Source: JAEXOD01 sp963667875
GTDB taxonomy: Bacteria > Bacteroidota > Ignavibacteria > Ignavibacteriales > Melioribacteraceae
Direction of reading: 5' to 3'
NCBI GenBank assembly: GCA_963667875.2
Contig: CAXXGC010000006.1
Span: 1 to 64,000 of the forward strand
Length of the DNA stretch: 64,000 nt
Every line of letters begins with the position of its first letter. Position 1 is the stretch's first letter. A program made the translations under genes and the position numbers. Below are positions 46,338 to 56,600 of the stretch, in pieces. The notes below the pieces were generated by a model that ran no database searches, had not been told where the DNA came from, and was given only the letters and a program-made list of their open reading frames with translations.

Positions 46338-49300
46338 TTAGAAACTAAAATCAAATAAAATTCCACCGTAGAATTGCCATTCTTTACCGTAACTTACAGT
46401 AGTAATTTTATTGGCTCCTCTATCAACTTTTCTGTCGTATTTATCAAATGAATAAGCAGCATTAAAAAATAAACTTGTAGGGAAAATATAAAAAGATACC
46501 ATTTTAATACGTAATTCCGCACCAGCTCCTTTTTTAAATTCATTCCATTTAACCTGGTTTCCAGTCCACGCGTTACCAAAATCACCATATAAAGATAAAA
46601 ATATTTTATCTAAATACAAATGTCCAAATTTACCATCAATGTTTCTAAATAATGGAAAACGATAAGTTAAATTTAACCATGCTACCTCATTTCCGCTTAT
46701 TGCATAAAATGGATAAGAACGCATTCCAATTAAACCGCCAAGATAATAATCAAAAAAGTCGGGTACACGCGGAGCTAATATAGTACCAACTCGTACTTGC
46801 GCATTTATAGTATGAGTATCAAATATTGGAATATGCTCTTTATAATTAATTTCAACTCTGCTGAATCTAAAATTTTTATAAACAGGCACAAGTGAACTAT
46901 TTTCAACAGTATAATTTCCGTCAGGATTATATTTATTAAATTCGTAATTATATTGCAATTCAATAGTACGTCCAACCGGATTAATATCATTATCAACAGA
47001 AGGTAATATAATTTCGTGCGAATATTTTATTTGGACATTTTTACCAACAAAATATTTATCTTTTGTTGTTGGATATAAAGATGTAGAATTAGGGACAACA
47101 AAACTACCCAAAGCTGCAACATAATCGCTATAAATAAAACGAGCTTCAATATTATTTCCTTCAGCAAATATTTTGTGTTTTGCTACAAAATCAACTTCAA
47201 ATAAATTATATGTAACATCAGTAGATGTTGAATACGAATCGTCATATTCGTCAAAAATAATATCAACGTCAGCTTTTCTGCTTATACTGTAAAGTTCAAG
47301 TGAAACTTCCGGTTTTATTCCCAATGAATATAATAATGGTAATTTATTTCTATATTCAAACGTTAAAAATAAATCTCTTTCCCCTCTTTTATTAATAGAA
47401 CCACCGGCAAAGAACCCATATCTATTTAAATAATCATTAGATGTAACAAAAACACCCGGTTTAATTTTATCAACTGCCGATTTTGATGTATTATAGTTAT
47501 CATATCTAATAAATGGGAAAAATGACACTTTAGAAAAGAAACCCGTATATTTTTCTTCTTTATAATCTGGGGTTTCATAATCATTAAAATTTTTCAACTT
47601 TGTTAGATCATAATTCCCAATATCACCATTTGGTTTATCATTTTGCAAAGGAGGATTATTTATTTGAATATATTTTTTAGTACTATCAACTTTTTGCTGT
47701 TCATCAACTGTAATATAAAACAATTTATATCCGCCGGAAGTGTATCCTGCATAACTAATGTTGCCTAAATCATCAACAACAGGCATAAAAGCACCACCTA
47801 CAACATTTGTAAGGCGTGTTTTTATTTTTGTTTCAAAATTATATTTATATATATTAAAAATTCCTGTTTCATCCGATGAATATATCATATCACCATTTTT
47901 ACAGAAATTTACATTCCTTTCATCTTTGTTAGTAGCAATAACCATTTCAAAATTTGAACCGTTGGTATCAACTTTTGCTACATCTCTTCCCTGGTGGTAT
48001 GAATAATCAAAATATACATGTTCGTTATTTAAACTAAATTTGGGATTATATACCAATTCGCCGTTTTCAAAAAAAGTAATTCGTTTAAAATTTTTACCAT
48101 CAATATCAACTAATCCCAAATTTGTTGTTCCATCCATTTGGTATAAAAATACAATTCTTTTACCATCACTCGATACATCAGGATTATTTGCACGTAACCC
48201 ATAAGTCAAACGGGTTTCTTCTTCTGTATCAACATCGTAAACGTATAAATCGTGTATATTAGCCCAATTTTTATTGTCTTCGCTTAATTTTGCATAAACA
48301 ATTTTATTCGTATTTCCAACAGTACTAACAGTTGAACGAATTCCATCTTTAACAAGTTTACTGGTTTTAGTTTTAACATCGTATTCGTATAACGATGACA
48401 ATCCCATATAATCGGCACCTTTATTGGATATATAAAGAATTTTATCGCCGGTTTTATTAAAACTTGGATAAAAATTTCCAAAACCGTCATTGTTAATAAC
48501 TTCACCCTTTACAACATTTTGTTCAACATCCAAAATTCTCTTTTTATAATCTGCAGTAACAAAAGTTTTCCACTCATTGTATAGATCAATACCACTTATA
48601 CCTAAAACATCCTCAACAGCAGCATCCATAGTAAAATTTTTCCAGATGCCAAGTCTTTTTGTAATTAGTCTTAATTTGTCTTCACCATATTTTTGAGAAA
48701 TATATCTTGTTAACGCAAAACCGGAATTGTATACAGATTCATTTCCCAAACTGGTTTTTTCAAAAACACCCATTTGGTTCCAAGTTAGCATATTTCCATC
48801 TATTGCATAACTGCGCAAAATCATATCTCTATGACTATCCCAATTATCATAATTAAAATCCTTACGCATATATTGGGCAGTACCTTCGGCAAACCACGAA
48901 GGAATATTAATTGTTGCTATTGGATAAGAAACAATTGTGTTTGGAAATCCATACAATATATCCGGTCTTCTTTTATCCTCGTAGTTCAAAAATTGAAGAT
49001 AAAAGGCTGGTAAATTACGAGTAAGTTTCATTCCTGCTTGAATTTGAACCATGTGAGTAAATTCGTGCGAAATTACATTACGTAACCAGTTATGCGTACC
49101 TCTCAAATCGAAATCAAGTGAAGAACTCCAAATTTCAATTTTGTTATCAAAAAAATAAGTTGCGCCGTTGGAATAATCATCAATATCTTTAATTAAATAA
49201 TGAACAGGATCTGGTTCGTATCCATATAAAGATGTTATTGGCTCCCAAATTTCATCGGCTATTTTGCATACAACTCGTGCAGTTCTTTCAGCTTCTTTAT

Positions 49301-49430
49301 GATAATGTACTAATACATGTTTTCCTTTAATAGTAAACCAATCATATTCAGCATGATATTCATTAAACTGTGCGTTTGAGTTAGAAAATGCTATCAAAAT
49401 AAACAGAAATGCAAAACTTATTTTTTTCAT
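46338..49430 (-). CDS. Metalloprotease-like / TolB-propeller / BamA-type barrel fusion
   Basis: A 1030-residue outer-membrane protein. Signal peptide 1-20. Residues ~25-320 form a gluzincin-like peptidase domain: HEFTH at 122-126 (His122, Glu123, His126) and a plausible third zinc ligand Glu182 in WFAEGTAQYM, so the zinc site looks intact. Residues ~320-590 form a TolB-like propeller (FYPSFNKTGDKILYISN, ANNPDVSSDGKRIVF). Residues ~650-1030 look like an Omp85/BamA surface-antigen barrel (GGLIGMRSYPFYAISG, a terminal YGGILFDFSF). It may thus place a peptidase and a propeller at one face of the outer membrane. It is read from the porU-porV run, 75 bases after the M6-like gene. Confidence 0.87.
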   Translation of the reverse strand: MKKISFAFLFILIAFSNSNAQFNEYHAEYDWFTIKGKHVLVHYHKEAERTARVVCKIADEIWEPITSLYGYEPDPVHYLIKDIDDYSNGATYFFDNKIEIWSSSLDFDLRGTHNWLRNVISHEFTHMVQIQAGMKLTRNLPAFYLQFLNYEDKRRPDILYGFPNTIVSYPIATINIPSWFAEGTAQYMRKDFNYDNWDSHRDMILRSYAIDGNMLTWNQMGVFEKTSLGNESVYNSGFALTRYISQKYGEDKLRLITKRLGIWKNFTMDAAVEDVLGISGIDLYNEWKTFVTADYKKRILDVEQNVVKGEVINNDGFGNFYPSFNKTGDKILYISNKGADYMGLSSLYEYDVKTKTSKLVKDGIRSTVSTVGNTNKIVYAKLSEDNKNWANIHDLYVYDVDTEEETRLTYGLRANNPDVSSDGKRIVFLYQMDGTTNLGLVDIDGKNFKRITFFENGELVYNPKFSLNNEHVYFDYSYHQGRDVAKVDTNGSNFEMVIATNKDERNVNFCKNGDMIYSSDETGIFNIYKYNFETKIKTRLTNVVGGAFMPVVDDLGNISYAGYTSGGYKLFYITVDEQQKVDSTKKYIQINNPPLQNDKPNGDIGNYDLTKLKNFNDYETPDYKEEKYTGFFSKVSFFPFIRYDNYNTSKSAVDKIKPGVFVTSNDYLNRYGFFAGGSINKRGERDLFLTFEYRNKLPLLYSLGIKPEVSLELYSISRKADVDIIFDEYDDSYSTSTDVTYNLFEVDFVAKHKIFAEGNNIEARFIYSDYVAALGSFVVPNSTSLYPTTKDKYFVGKNVQIKYSHEIILPSVDNDINPVGRTIELQYNYEFNKYNPDGNYTVENSSLVPVYKNFRFSRVEINYKEHIPIFDTHTINAQVRVGTILAPRVPDFFDYYLGGLIGMRSYPFYAISGNEVAWLNLTYRFPLFRNIDGKFGHLYLDKIFLSLYGDFGNAWTGNQVKWNEFKKGAGAELRIKMVSFYIFPTSLFFNAAYSFDKYDRKVDRGANKITTVSYGKEWQFYGGILFDFSF

Positions 49431-49505
49431 AATTAATATTAGTTATTAATAATTGTAAAATGTTGAATTTTTAATTGTATAAAACAGAAGAAACTTAAAT
49501 AGCTG

Positions 49506-52487
49506 TTATTTGATAACAGCTATTTTAATAATTTTATTGCCGGATTTACCTGAATTACCTGTAGCCTCAACACGGGCTAAATATACACCACTTTGAATAT
49601 TAGTAACATCCCAAGTAATTTCACTATCCAATCCGCCCGCAGCATAATCATTTAATTCTTGAACAAATCCACCTGCTAAATCAAATATTTTAATATTTAT
49701 TTTTGAATCTTCAGAAACATAATATCTAATATTTGTAGAGTTTTCATAAACCGGATTTGGCCAGTTATAAATTTTATTTTCCGGGAAATATTCCGTAATA
49801 ACATTTTCAGTTTTTGCAGAAACCAAAAACGAATTGTTATATAAATTGCCATATTTACCATTAAAATAAATTGTTGAATTTGCAGAATTATAATCTATTT
49901 TATACGAATAAAAACAATTATTGCTGTTAATTAAATTTAGTACAATTTTATTAACACCACCTTCAAACATTTCATACATTACCGGGTATCCTTTAATTTC
50001 CGAACCGCATGAAATAGGAAAACCAGTAAGCATTTTTTGCTCATAAGGTGTATAAGCATATATTTTACCTTTGGTTGTAAAATACATTATTTCCGAATAA
50101 CCGTTTCCATCAAAATCGGCTGCTAAAACTTGTTTGGTAAACGTCTCACCTGTTTTAGCTTTAATTGGAAATCCATCAACTACCGCACCCGATAACAAAT
50201 ACGAATAAATGTAATTACTATCTGTAAATACTATTTGATAATCTCCTGTATGGAACAAATCGCAAAGAATAAATGATTTTATCGAATCCATCGAACTAAT
50301 TTTGAAGCTGTTGGTTAAACTTGCACCTTCAAATATGTAAAATGTATTTTGGTTATCACGTGCTATAAAACTTAACGAGTTATCTGCCTTTTTAAATACA
50401 GCAACTTGGTCAAATTCATTTATTCCATCTAGATTAAAAGAGAAGCCGCTTAAATGTTTTTTATCCAAAACACAAGGTGTTCCTGAAACATAGAAGCTTT
50501 GAACGATTTGTTTATCACTAACATAACTATCTAATACTGCGGTTATTTGACCTGTATTTAAATTAGGAATATTAATATTATAAACTTTACCGGAAATAGT
50601 ACCAATTTGAATAAATGAAATGTCTCCTGATATTATAACAGCCGGTACAGTTGTTATTTTTTCATTTAGTTCTAATGAATAAACAGCATCATTATTTATT
50701 GAATACACATTAATTTTAGAATTAAATACACCTGCAATTATTCCGGTTTGCTCATTTGTCATCAATTCTTTATTTGAAAAATCGGAATATTTAAATACAA
50801 AATCGTTTTGACCGTTATTTTTTGAATAAAGCGAGTTATTACTTAATACAAATGATCTATTATTTGCATATGTAATTTTATCAATATCACTAACTTGTGA
50901 TTCAAAAGATTCAACTAACGCAATATTTGTTGACCCCAAAGTTAATTTAAAGTTCATAATATTTTTTGACACAGAAAATCCTTCAAAACTAATTAAACTA
51001 TTAGCACCTGTATTGGAATTTGTGTTAGGTTTTGTAGAAGAATCAAATTTATTTGTATAAAATTTTGATTTATTACCGGCATACCATAAATCGACACTAT
51101 CACCTTCTCCAATAACCTGGTCGCCAAATATTGTTGTAAATTGTTCGCCAATATCTTGAATTCCATCGGCTTCTTCAACATCAACACCGCGATTAAATTT
51201 TTCGGTATTTATTTTGTTTGTGCTTAACTTTGCATTAATAACATTCTCATCAATATGCCAAACAACAATTCCATTACCCGGAACTGCCCAATCATATTCA
51301 TCAACATCTGTAACAACACCGGCTAACGAATCGATAGAATAACTGCTGAATCCGGTAGTATCTTTTGGAAAAGTTTTTATTAAAGATTGGCCATTTAAAT
51401 TAATATTTAAAATAGCACCATTTTTATTAACATCTCTTTGACGATTTTCAACTAAATAATATTCAGTAGAATTAATTGGTATTTTATAAATCTTACTATC
51501 GGTCAAGCCTGCTGCTAAAGCAGCAGCAACCGAAACATTATAAACACCAGTTTGATTTAATAATACAGGAGATTCCCAGCCCAAATATATTTTTTCCCAA
51601 GCTGAAGGTTGCGGTGGAAATAATCCGCTATATGCAAATATTGACTGTCCGTCCATTAAACCAAATCTTCCAATTGCACTTAACCCTGTTTCAGTATCAA
51701 ACAAATCCGGCAATCCTAAATGACTTGCAATACTTGAAACAATCAAACCATTTATTGTTAACTCCAACAAGGCAGAACCGGTAACACCTGTAATTTCTCT
51801 GCTTTCGGTTTCCGGTAAAATCATTGTATTTTGTATATTAGCGTTATTAGCCGGGAATCCAATAAAATCCGCACCATATATTTTTTTAAATGCGTTTAGA
51901 CTTAAATAAACAGATGGCAAGTCTTTATCATTTCCTAAACTGCCTGAAATATTAACATCTCTACCAACTCCGGCATGAAATATTGCAAACAAATTATATT
52001 CGCTAAAATTCAAACCCGGATTTGCAGCAACTACCATTTCCCATACTTCTTTTGATAAATTGCCCATTAAAGTATAATCGTCCGAATCTTTTAATGGAGA
52101 ATATTCTCTCATTTTTTTGGTAACTTTGTAAACCGTTGGGAGTAATGAATAATTTACTGTAACATGACCATTAGAAACATTATTATAATAGTTTTGCGCA
52201 AACTTAAGGTGGCTTTCAAAATAATTTGCATCGTGTGGAAGCGGATCAATTATTTTATCACCATAATCTTTTTCGTAAATCGAACCGAAGGTTCCTTTAC
52301 CATAAGTAGCACCGTCATTATCTTCTAAAAATTCAACCATAACAGCAAGAATTTTGATATTTGTATTATCTGTTGTTGTTAATTGAACTTCAGAAGGAAA
52401 TGGATTTATTTTACCAATAAATTTTTGGGCAGAGATACTGCCCAAAAATATAAATAACAAAATAATTATTCTACGAATATATTTCAT
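49506..52487 (-). CDS. M6-peptidase-like T9SS cargo with a lost zinc motif
   Basis: A 993-residue exported protein. Signal peptide 1-20. Residues ~45-400 are clearly like M6 (immune-inhibitor-A type) metalloproteases (KILAVMVEFLEDNDG, YYNNVSNGHVTVNY, IGRFGLMDGQSIF, LVENRQRD). However, where the family has HEFGHxLGLPDLYD this reads SSIASHLGLPDLFD (251-264): both zinc His and the catalytic Glu of HExxH are replaced by Ser, so it should not be an active protease. FG-GAP/propeller-like repeats follow (~520-880, for example AADFDGNGYSEIMYF). The end (from ~YNWPNPVYENSTNIRYYV) is a T9SS type A sorting domain. It is 5 bases downstream of porV. Confidence 0.9.
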   Translation of the reverse strand: MKYIRRIIILLFIFLGSISAQKFIGKINPFPSEVQLTTTDNTNIKILAVMVEFLEDNDGATYGKGTFGSIYEKDYGDKIIDPLPHDANYFESHLKFAQNYYNNVSNGHVTVNYSLLPTVYKVTKKMREYSPLKDSDDYTLMGNLSKEVWEMVVAANPGLNFSEYNLFAIFHAGVGRDVNISGSLGNDKDLPSVYLSLNAFKKIYGADFIGFPANNANIQNTMILPETESREITGVTGSALLELTINGLIVSSIASHLGLPDLFDTETGLSAIGRFGLMDGQSIFAYSGLFPPQPSAWEKIYLGWESPVLLNQTGVYNVSVAAALAAGLTDSKIYKIPINSTEYYLVENRQRDVNKNGAILNINLNGQSLIKTFPKDTTGFSSYSIDSLAGVVTDVDEYDWAVPGNGIVVWHIDENVINAKLSTNKINTEKFNRGVDVEEADGIQDIGEQFTTIFGDQVIGEGDSVDLWYAGNKSKFYTNKFDSSTKPNTNSNTGANSLISFEGFSVSKNIMNFKLTLGSTNIALVESFESQVSDIDKITYANNRSFVLSNNSLYSKNNGQNDFVFKYSDFSNKELMTNEQTGIIAGVFNSKINVYSINNDAVYSLELNEKITTVPAVIISGDISFIQIGTISGKVYNINIPNLNTGQITAVLDSYVSDKQIVQSFYVSGTPCVLDKKHLSGFSFNLDGINEFDQVAVFKKADNSLSFIARDNQNTFYIFEGASLTNSFKISSMDSIKSFILCDLFHTGDYQIVFTDSNYIYSYLLSGAVVDGFPIKAKTGETFTKQVLAADFDGNGYSEIMYFTTKGKIYAYTPYEQKMLTGFPISCGSEIKGYPVMYEMFEGGVNKIVLNLINSNNCFYSYKIDYNSANSTIYFNGKYGNLYNNSFLVSAKTENVITEYFPENKIYNWPNPVYENSTNIRYYVSEDSKINIKIFDLAGGFVQELNDYAAGGLDSEITWDVTNIQSGVYLARVEATGNSGKSGNKIIKIAVIK

Positions 52488-52492
52488 AAAAT

Positions 52493-53653
52493 TTAGATTC
52501 CTCTAGGAAAACCGGTAACTTTTTGAGGAGCACTTCCCCAGCCAATTAATAAAGAAAAACGTAAAGTTTCTGCTAACGGATGATTTTCATCACCGCCAAC
52601 TAATGAAGTTGTTAAATAACTGAAATCAAATCCGTATAAATCGTAACGGATACCGGCTCCAAAAGTTGCAAATTTTCTATTTCCATAAGATGGATCTTCA
52701 TAAAAATACCCTGCTCTTAATGCAAACATAAATTCTTCAGGAATTCCATACCAATATTCAACACCCATAGATGTTATAACATCGCGCAATTCATTACCAA
52801 ATGATTGGTCACCCCAAGCGGTAAAAACTGCTTCATAGAATGGTTTTCTATCTTTTGTACTATCTGTACTACGGTCAACTAACAATTTACTAAAATCTAA
52901 AGTATATGTTAACGAATTATATTCATCTTCAAATATTTTTGCTGCAAATCCTAAACGGAAGTTTGTAGGAATAGGATCGGCTTGTTCTTGATCAATATAA
53001 TAAATTTTTGGACCCAAATTACTTAAATTTACACCAATACTAAGTTTATTTCCAATATCACCTAAAAATGGCAATTCTAAATGTTCCGGTCTCCACATTG
53101 CAGCAACGTCAAAACTTACTGATGTTGCTACACCAGAACCTTGTTCCTGTTCTGTAGCTTTATCGGAAAGTTTACTATGAATTAATCTAAAGTTAAATCC
53201 AAGACCCCAATCACTTGAAATTTTTGTTGCATAACCAAGAGTTAAAGCGGCATCAAATGACGTAAAAACTCCAATTGGTTCAGGAGAATTTGATGCAGTA
53301 CGAACAAATTCACCAAAGTTCATGTATGTAATACTTGCGGAAATATTACCATCAATTTCTTCTATATATTGTCTGTAAGTCAAATAATCATAAAACAAAT
53401 CTAAATTAAACTGAGGAAGCCAGTTACTATGTGTAATACTAACTTCTGAACCGGTCAAAAATGCTAAACCTGCAGGATTCCAAAATATTGCCGCAGAATT
53501 ATCTGCCAAACCGGCACCGGACTCACCTAAACCACCTGCTCTTGAATCAGGAGCTAATAACAAAAACGGAACAGCTGACTCGCCTTGTGCGTTAATTTTA
53601 TTAACACCTAAGACCATTAATCCTAATACAAAAAACAACATTGTTTTCTTCAT
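52493..53653 (-). CDS. porV: Type IX secretion outer-membrane protein PorV
   Basis: A 386-residue barrel protein. Signal peptide 1-22. The N-terminal signature PFLLLAPDSRAGGLGESGAG and DNSAAIFWNPAGLAFL are characteristic of PorV (LptO), as are the later FRLGFAAKI and FGAGIRYDLYGFDFSYL. In known T9SSs PorV carries CTD-bearing cargo from the translocon to the PorU sortase at the outer membrane. It is preceded by GGAG and lies 30 bases downstream of porU, so the two partners are co-expressed here, with an M6-like cargo gene five bases further on. Confidence 0.96.
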   Translation of the reverse strand: MKKTMLFFVLGLMVLGVNKINAQGESAVPFLLLAPDSRAGGLGESGAGLADNSAAIFWNPAGLAFLTGSEVSITHSNWLPQFNLDLFYDYLTYRQYIEEIDGNISASITYMNFGEFVRTASNSPEPIGVFTSFDAALTLGYATKISSDWGLGFNFRLIHSKLSDKATEQEQGSGVATSVSFDVAAMWRPEHLELPFLGDIGNKLSIGVNLSNLGPKIYYIDQEQADPIPTNFRLGFAAKIFEDEYNSLTYTLDFSKLLVDRSTDSTKDRKPFYEAVFTAWGDQSFGNELRDVITSMGVEYWYGIPEEFMFALRAGYFYEDPSYGNRKFATFGAGIRYDLYGFDFSYLTTSLVGGDENHPLAETLRFSLLIGWGSAPQKVTGFPRGI

Positions 53654-53683
53654 TTTTCTATCTCCAAATAAATAAATAAACTT

Positions 53684-56600
53684 TTATTTTATAATTGCCA
53701 ATTTACCAAGAATGCTTTCCTGATAATCACCATCTATCGTTTCTACTACCAATTTATAAAGATATGTACCGTTTGCTATTTTATTATTATCCTCGTCTTT
53801 ACCATCCCAATCGATTTTTACAAATCTTTCGTTAACATCTTTTTCTTCAATCTCTTTTATCAATCTACCTGCTATTGTATAAATTTTAATTTTAACATTA
53901 ATCGATTTTGTTAAATTATGTTGAAATGTAAAAGTAGTTGAATATGAAAATGGATTTGGATAATTAACTACATCTTTTACAGTTAAGCCACCACCATCAA
54001 CAACAGTAAAATAAGATTCTTGAGATGCAAAATTATTAAATACATCCCATGCTTTTATTGCAATTTTATATTCACCGGGTGTTTGATTGGAAAACTTATA
54101 ATTAATTAATCCCGATTTACCGCCCGAATCCAAATCACCAATAAAAAAATTTGTTAAATCAACAGGATTTTCTTCATCATCATTAATTAATCCTTCCAGT
54201 TTATGACCTATTCCGCTTCCGGTTGTATTCAAACCAGTTTCATCATATAAATTAACCAACAGTGCAAAATCAGGATTTACTAATTTTGCATTGTTAAACG
54301 ATATATCGTCAAAATGAATTTCAATATCAGGACCTTTTTTATCATCAATAATTGTCGAATCCGTTCCGCCAATTGTAATACTTTTGGTAAATCCAATTCC
54401 GTCAATAGTAGAGTTATAAATATAAGACGTAACTTTTCCACTTTTATTTTCGTATGAAATATCTTTTGGAACAGTAAATGAGGTTGCAAATTTACCATTT
54501 TCAATTGATACTCTGCCCCTAAAAATAACACCACCTTGTACTTTCATATTCATTTTAATATCTGAAAGGTACACTAATTTTTCGGAATCAAATACTGTTA
54601 AAATTCCTTCACCGTTAAATCCGCTCTGAATATTTCCATTACCATCCCGAACCGAACCATTAATTTTTGCTTTTCCAAATGCACTTAATTGAACATTTGT
54701 TGACAAATTATTGCCATTAATACTATCAATTGAAACCGGTAAAAGAGGTTGAGCTAATCTTAATACAGGCTCTGCAAACAAGTGAAATTTTTCATCATTT
54801 TGCTGATATCGTAACTGCTTTGTTTGAAAATATGCATTTCCTATCGTATTAGGTAATTCCGAATTAAGTTCATCTTCAAATATATGTGAATAAAATAAAT
54901 TATTAAGTGCAGCATTTTCACCTGAAACAACTGCTCTGCAAGCTGAAAACCCTCCAATCATTCCTGCAGAAGGCATAAACAACATATCTTCAGTTGCACT
55001 TTGTATTGCAGGATCATCATATTTTCCAAAATCACATGTGGCAGCAGTTAAAAAGAATAATTTGTCATTCTTAAACAACGGTATTGTTGAGGCTCTTTCC
55101 AAAACATATTCATGCGCCCAAACATCAGGATTGCCATGCCCAATATAATTTAATATCAAAGTTCCATTATTTACTGCATTAATAATAGCTTCAGTTACCG
55201 CCGGTTTTCTTCGTCCAAGACCAGTAATAACAGTTGGGTATGCGGCTAAATAAATTTTATTAAGATCAAAAAATTGTGGAATATAGTCATTTGCCAAACG
55301 TTCCGATTGACTTGAATGTAAATCGCCATCATCACTGGTTGAAGTCAAACCATCATCAGCAACCAAAGTTATATTATTTTGCCACAATCCTCTATCAGTG
55401 TTATTTTCATAATTGATAATTTTTTCAATAATAACATTTCCTTCGTTTTGTGTACGAATTGGAATTCTGCCAATTGCCAAATCTACTTTTTTATCACTAA
55501 TTCCGCCAACTAGTCTACCATAATAATCATCTGTAGGATATGAATAAACTTCGTTTAATGAACCTTCAGTTTGATAAGTCGGAATAAAATTAGTACTATA
55601 ACCTTCAAAATTCAAATAATCATAATCGCCGTCACCAAACAATAAAACATAAAATGGTTTAGTATTCCAATTAGTATATACATATTTTAAGTAATCCCTA
55701 ATAGCTGTTGGATCTAAAACGCCGCAATTTATTTCATTAAGTAAATCATCAATGTAAACTACTGTAGTAGTAATTTTATTTGGTGCTGTATTATTTCTAT
55801 AATCAGCTAATTTTTGTGCCTGTTCACTAAATGTTTTGTTCGTCAAAATAATATATTCATAACCATCTGTATTTCCGGAAATATTTGAATTAACAACAGC
55901 AGTAAAAGCACCCGGAGTTCTAAATTTAGTGGAACACAACGCTAAATATTTAGAAACATTACCGACTGTTTCATTTTTGGAAAAACTAAGTTCACTTGCA
56001 CTGATAGTTGCATTAATTTTTTTTACATTCATAAAATCAGTAACATCAAAGGCATAAATTTCGCTGTTTGTAAAATTACTTGGTTTATAACTAATTTTTG
56101 CCGTAGTATCTTTGGAAAAGAATATTAACTCATCAGTTCCTGTTTTTAGTAATTTTTGATACTCGATTTCAAAATAATCCAAATATGCCTTTGCTGATGC
56201 GCTTGTTATATTAAAGTTAAAATTCAACAAACTTCTATTTTCGGCAATAGTACCTGTAAAAGAACCTGCTCCGGAATGTAATTCACCATAGCTATACCAT
56301 CCGGTAGCTCCATATAATGAATTGCTAAAAATTTGAGTATCTCCTTCCGAAACTTTTAATGTACACTTTACTGTTGAAAAATTAACAACCTGGAAATTGT
56401 ATACTATTGGAGTATTATCAATTCTATTAGCTAAAGTTGTAATATATGTTCTACTTTTAACTGCCGATGAAAATTCATCACCAAAAGACATGCGTCCGGC
56501 TTTTAACAAATTTACTTTGTTCTCTTCAAGATATTCAAATCCTTTAGTAACTGTTTGTTCAACTGTTCCTGATTGGAATGAATCACCTTCACTACTCATT

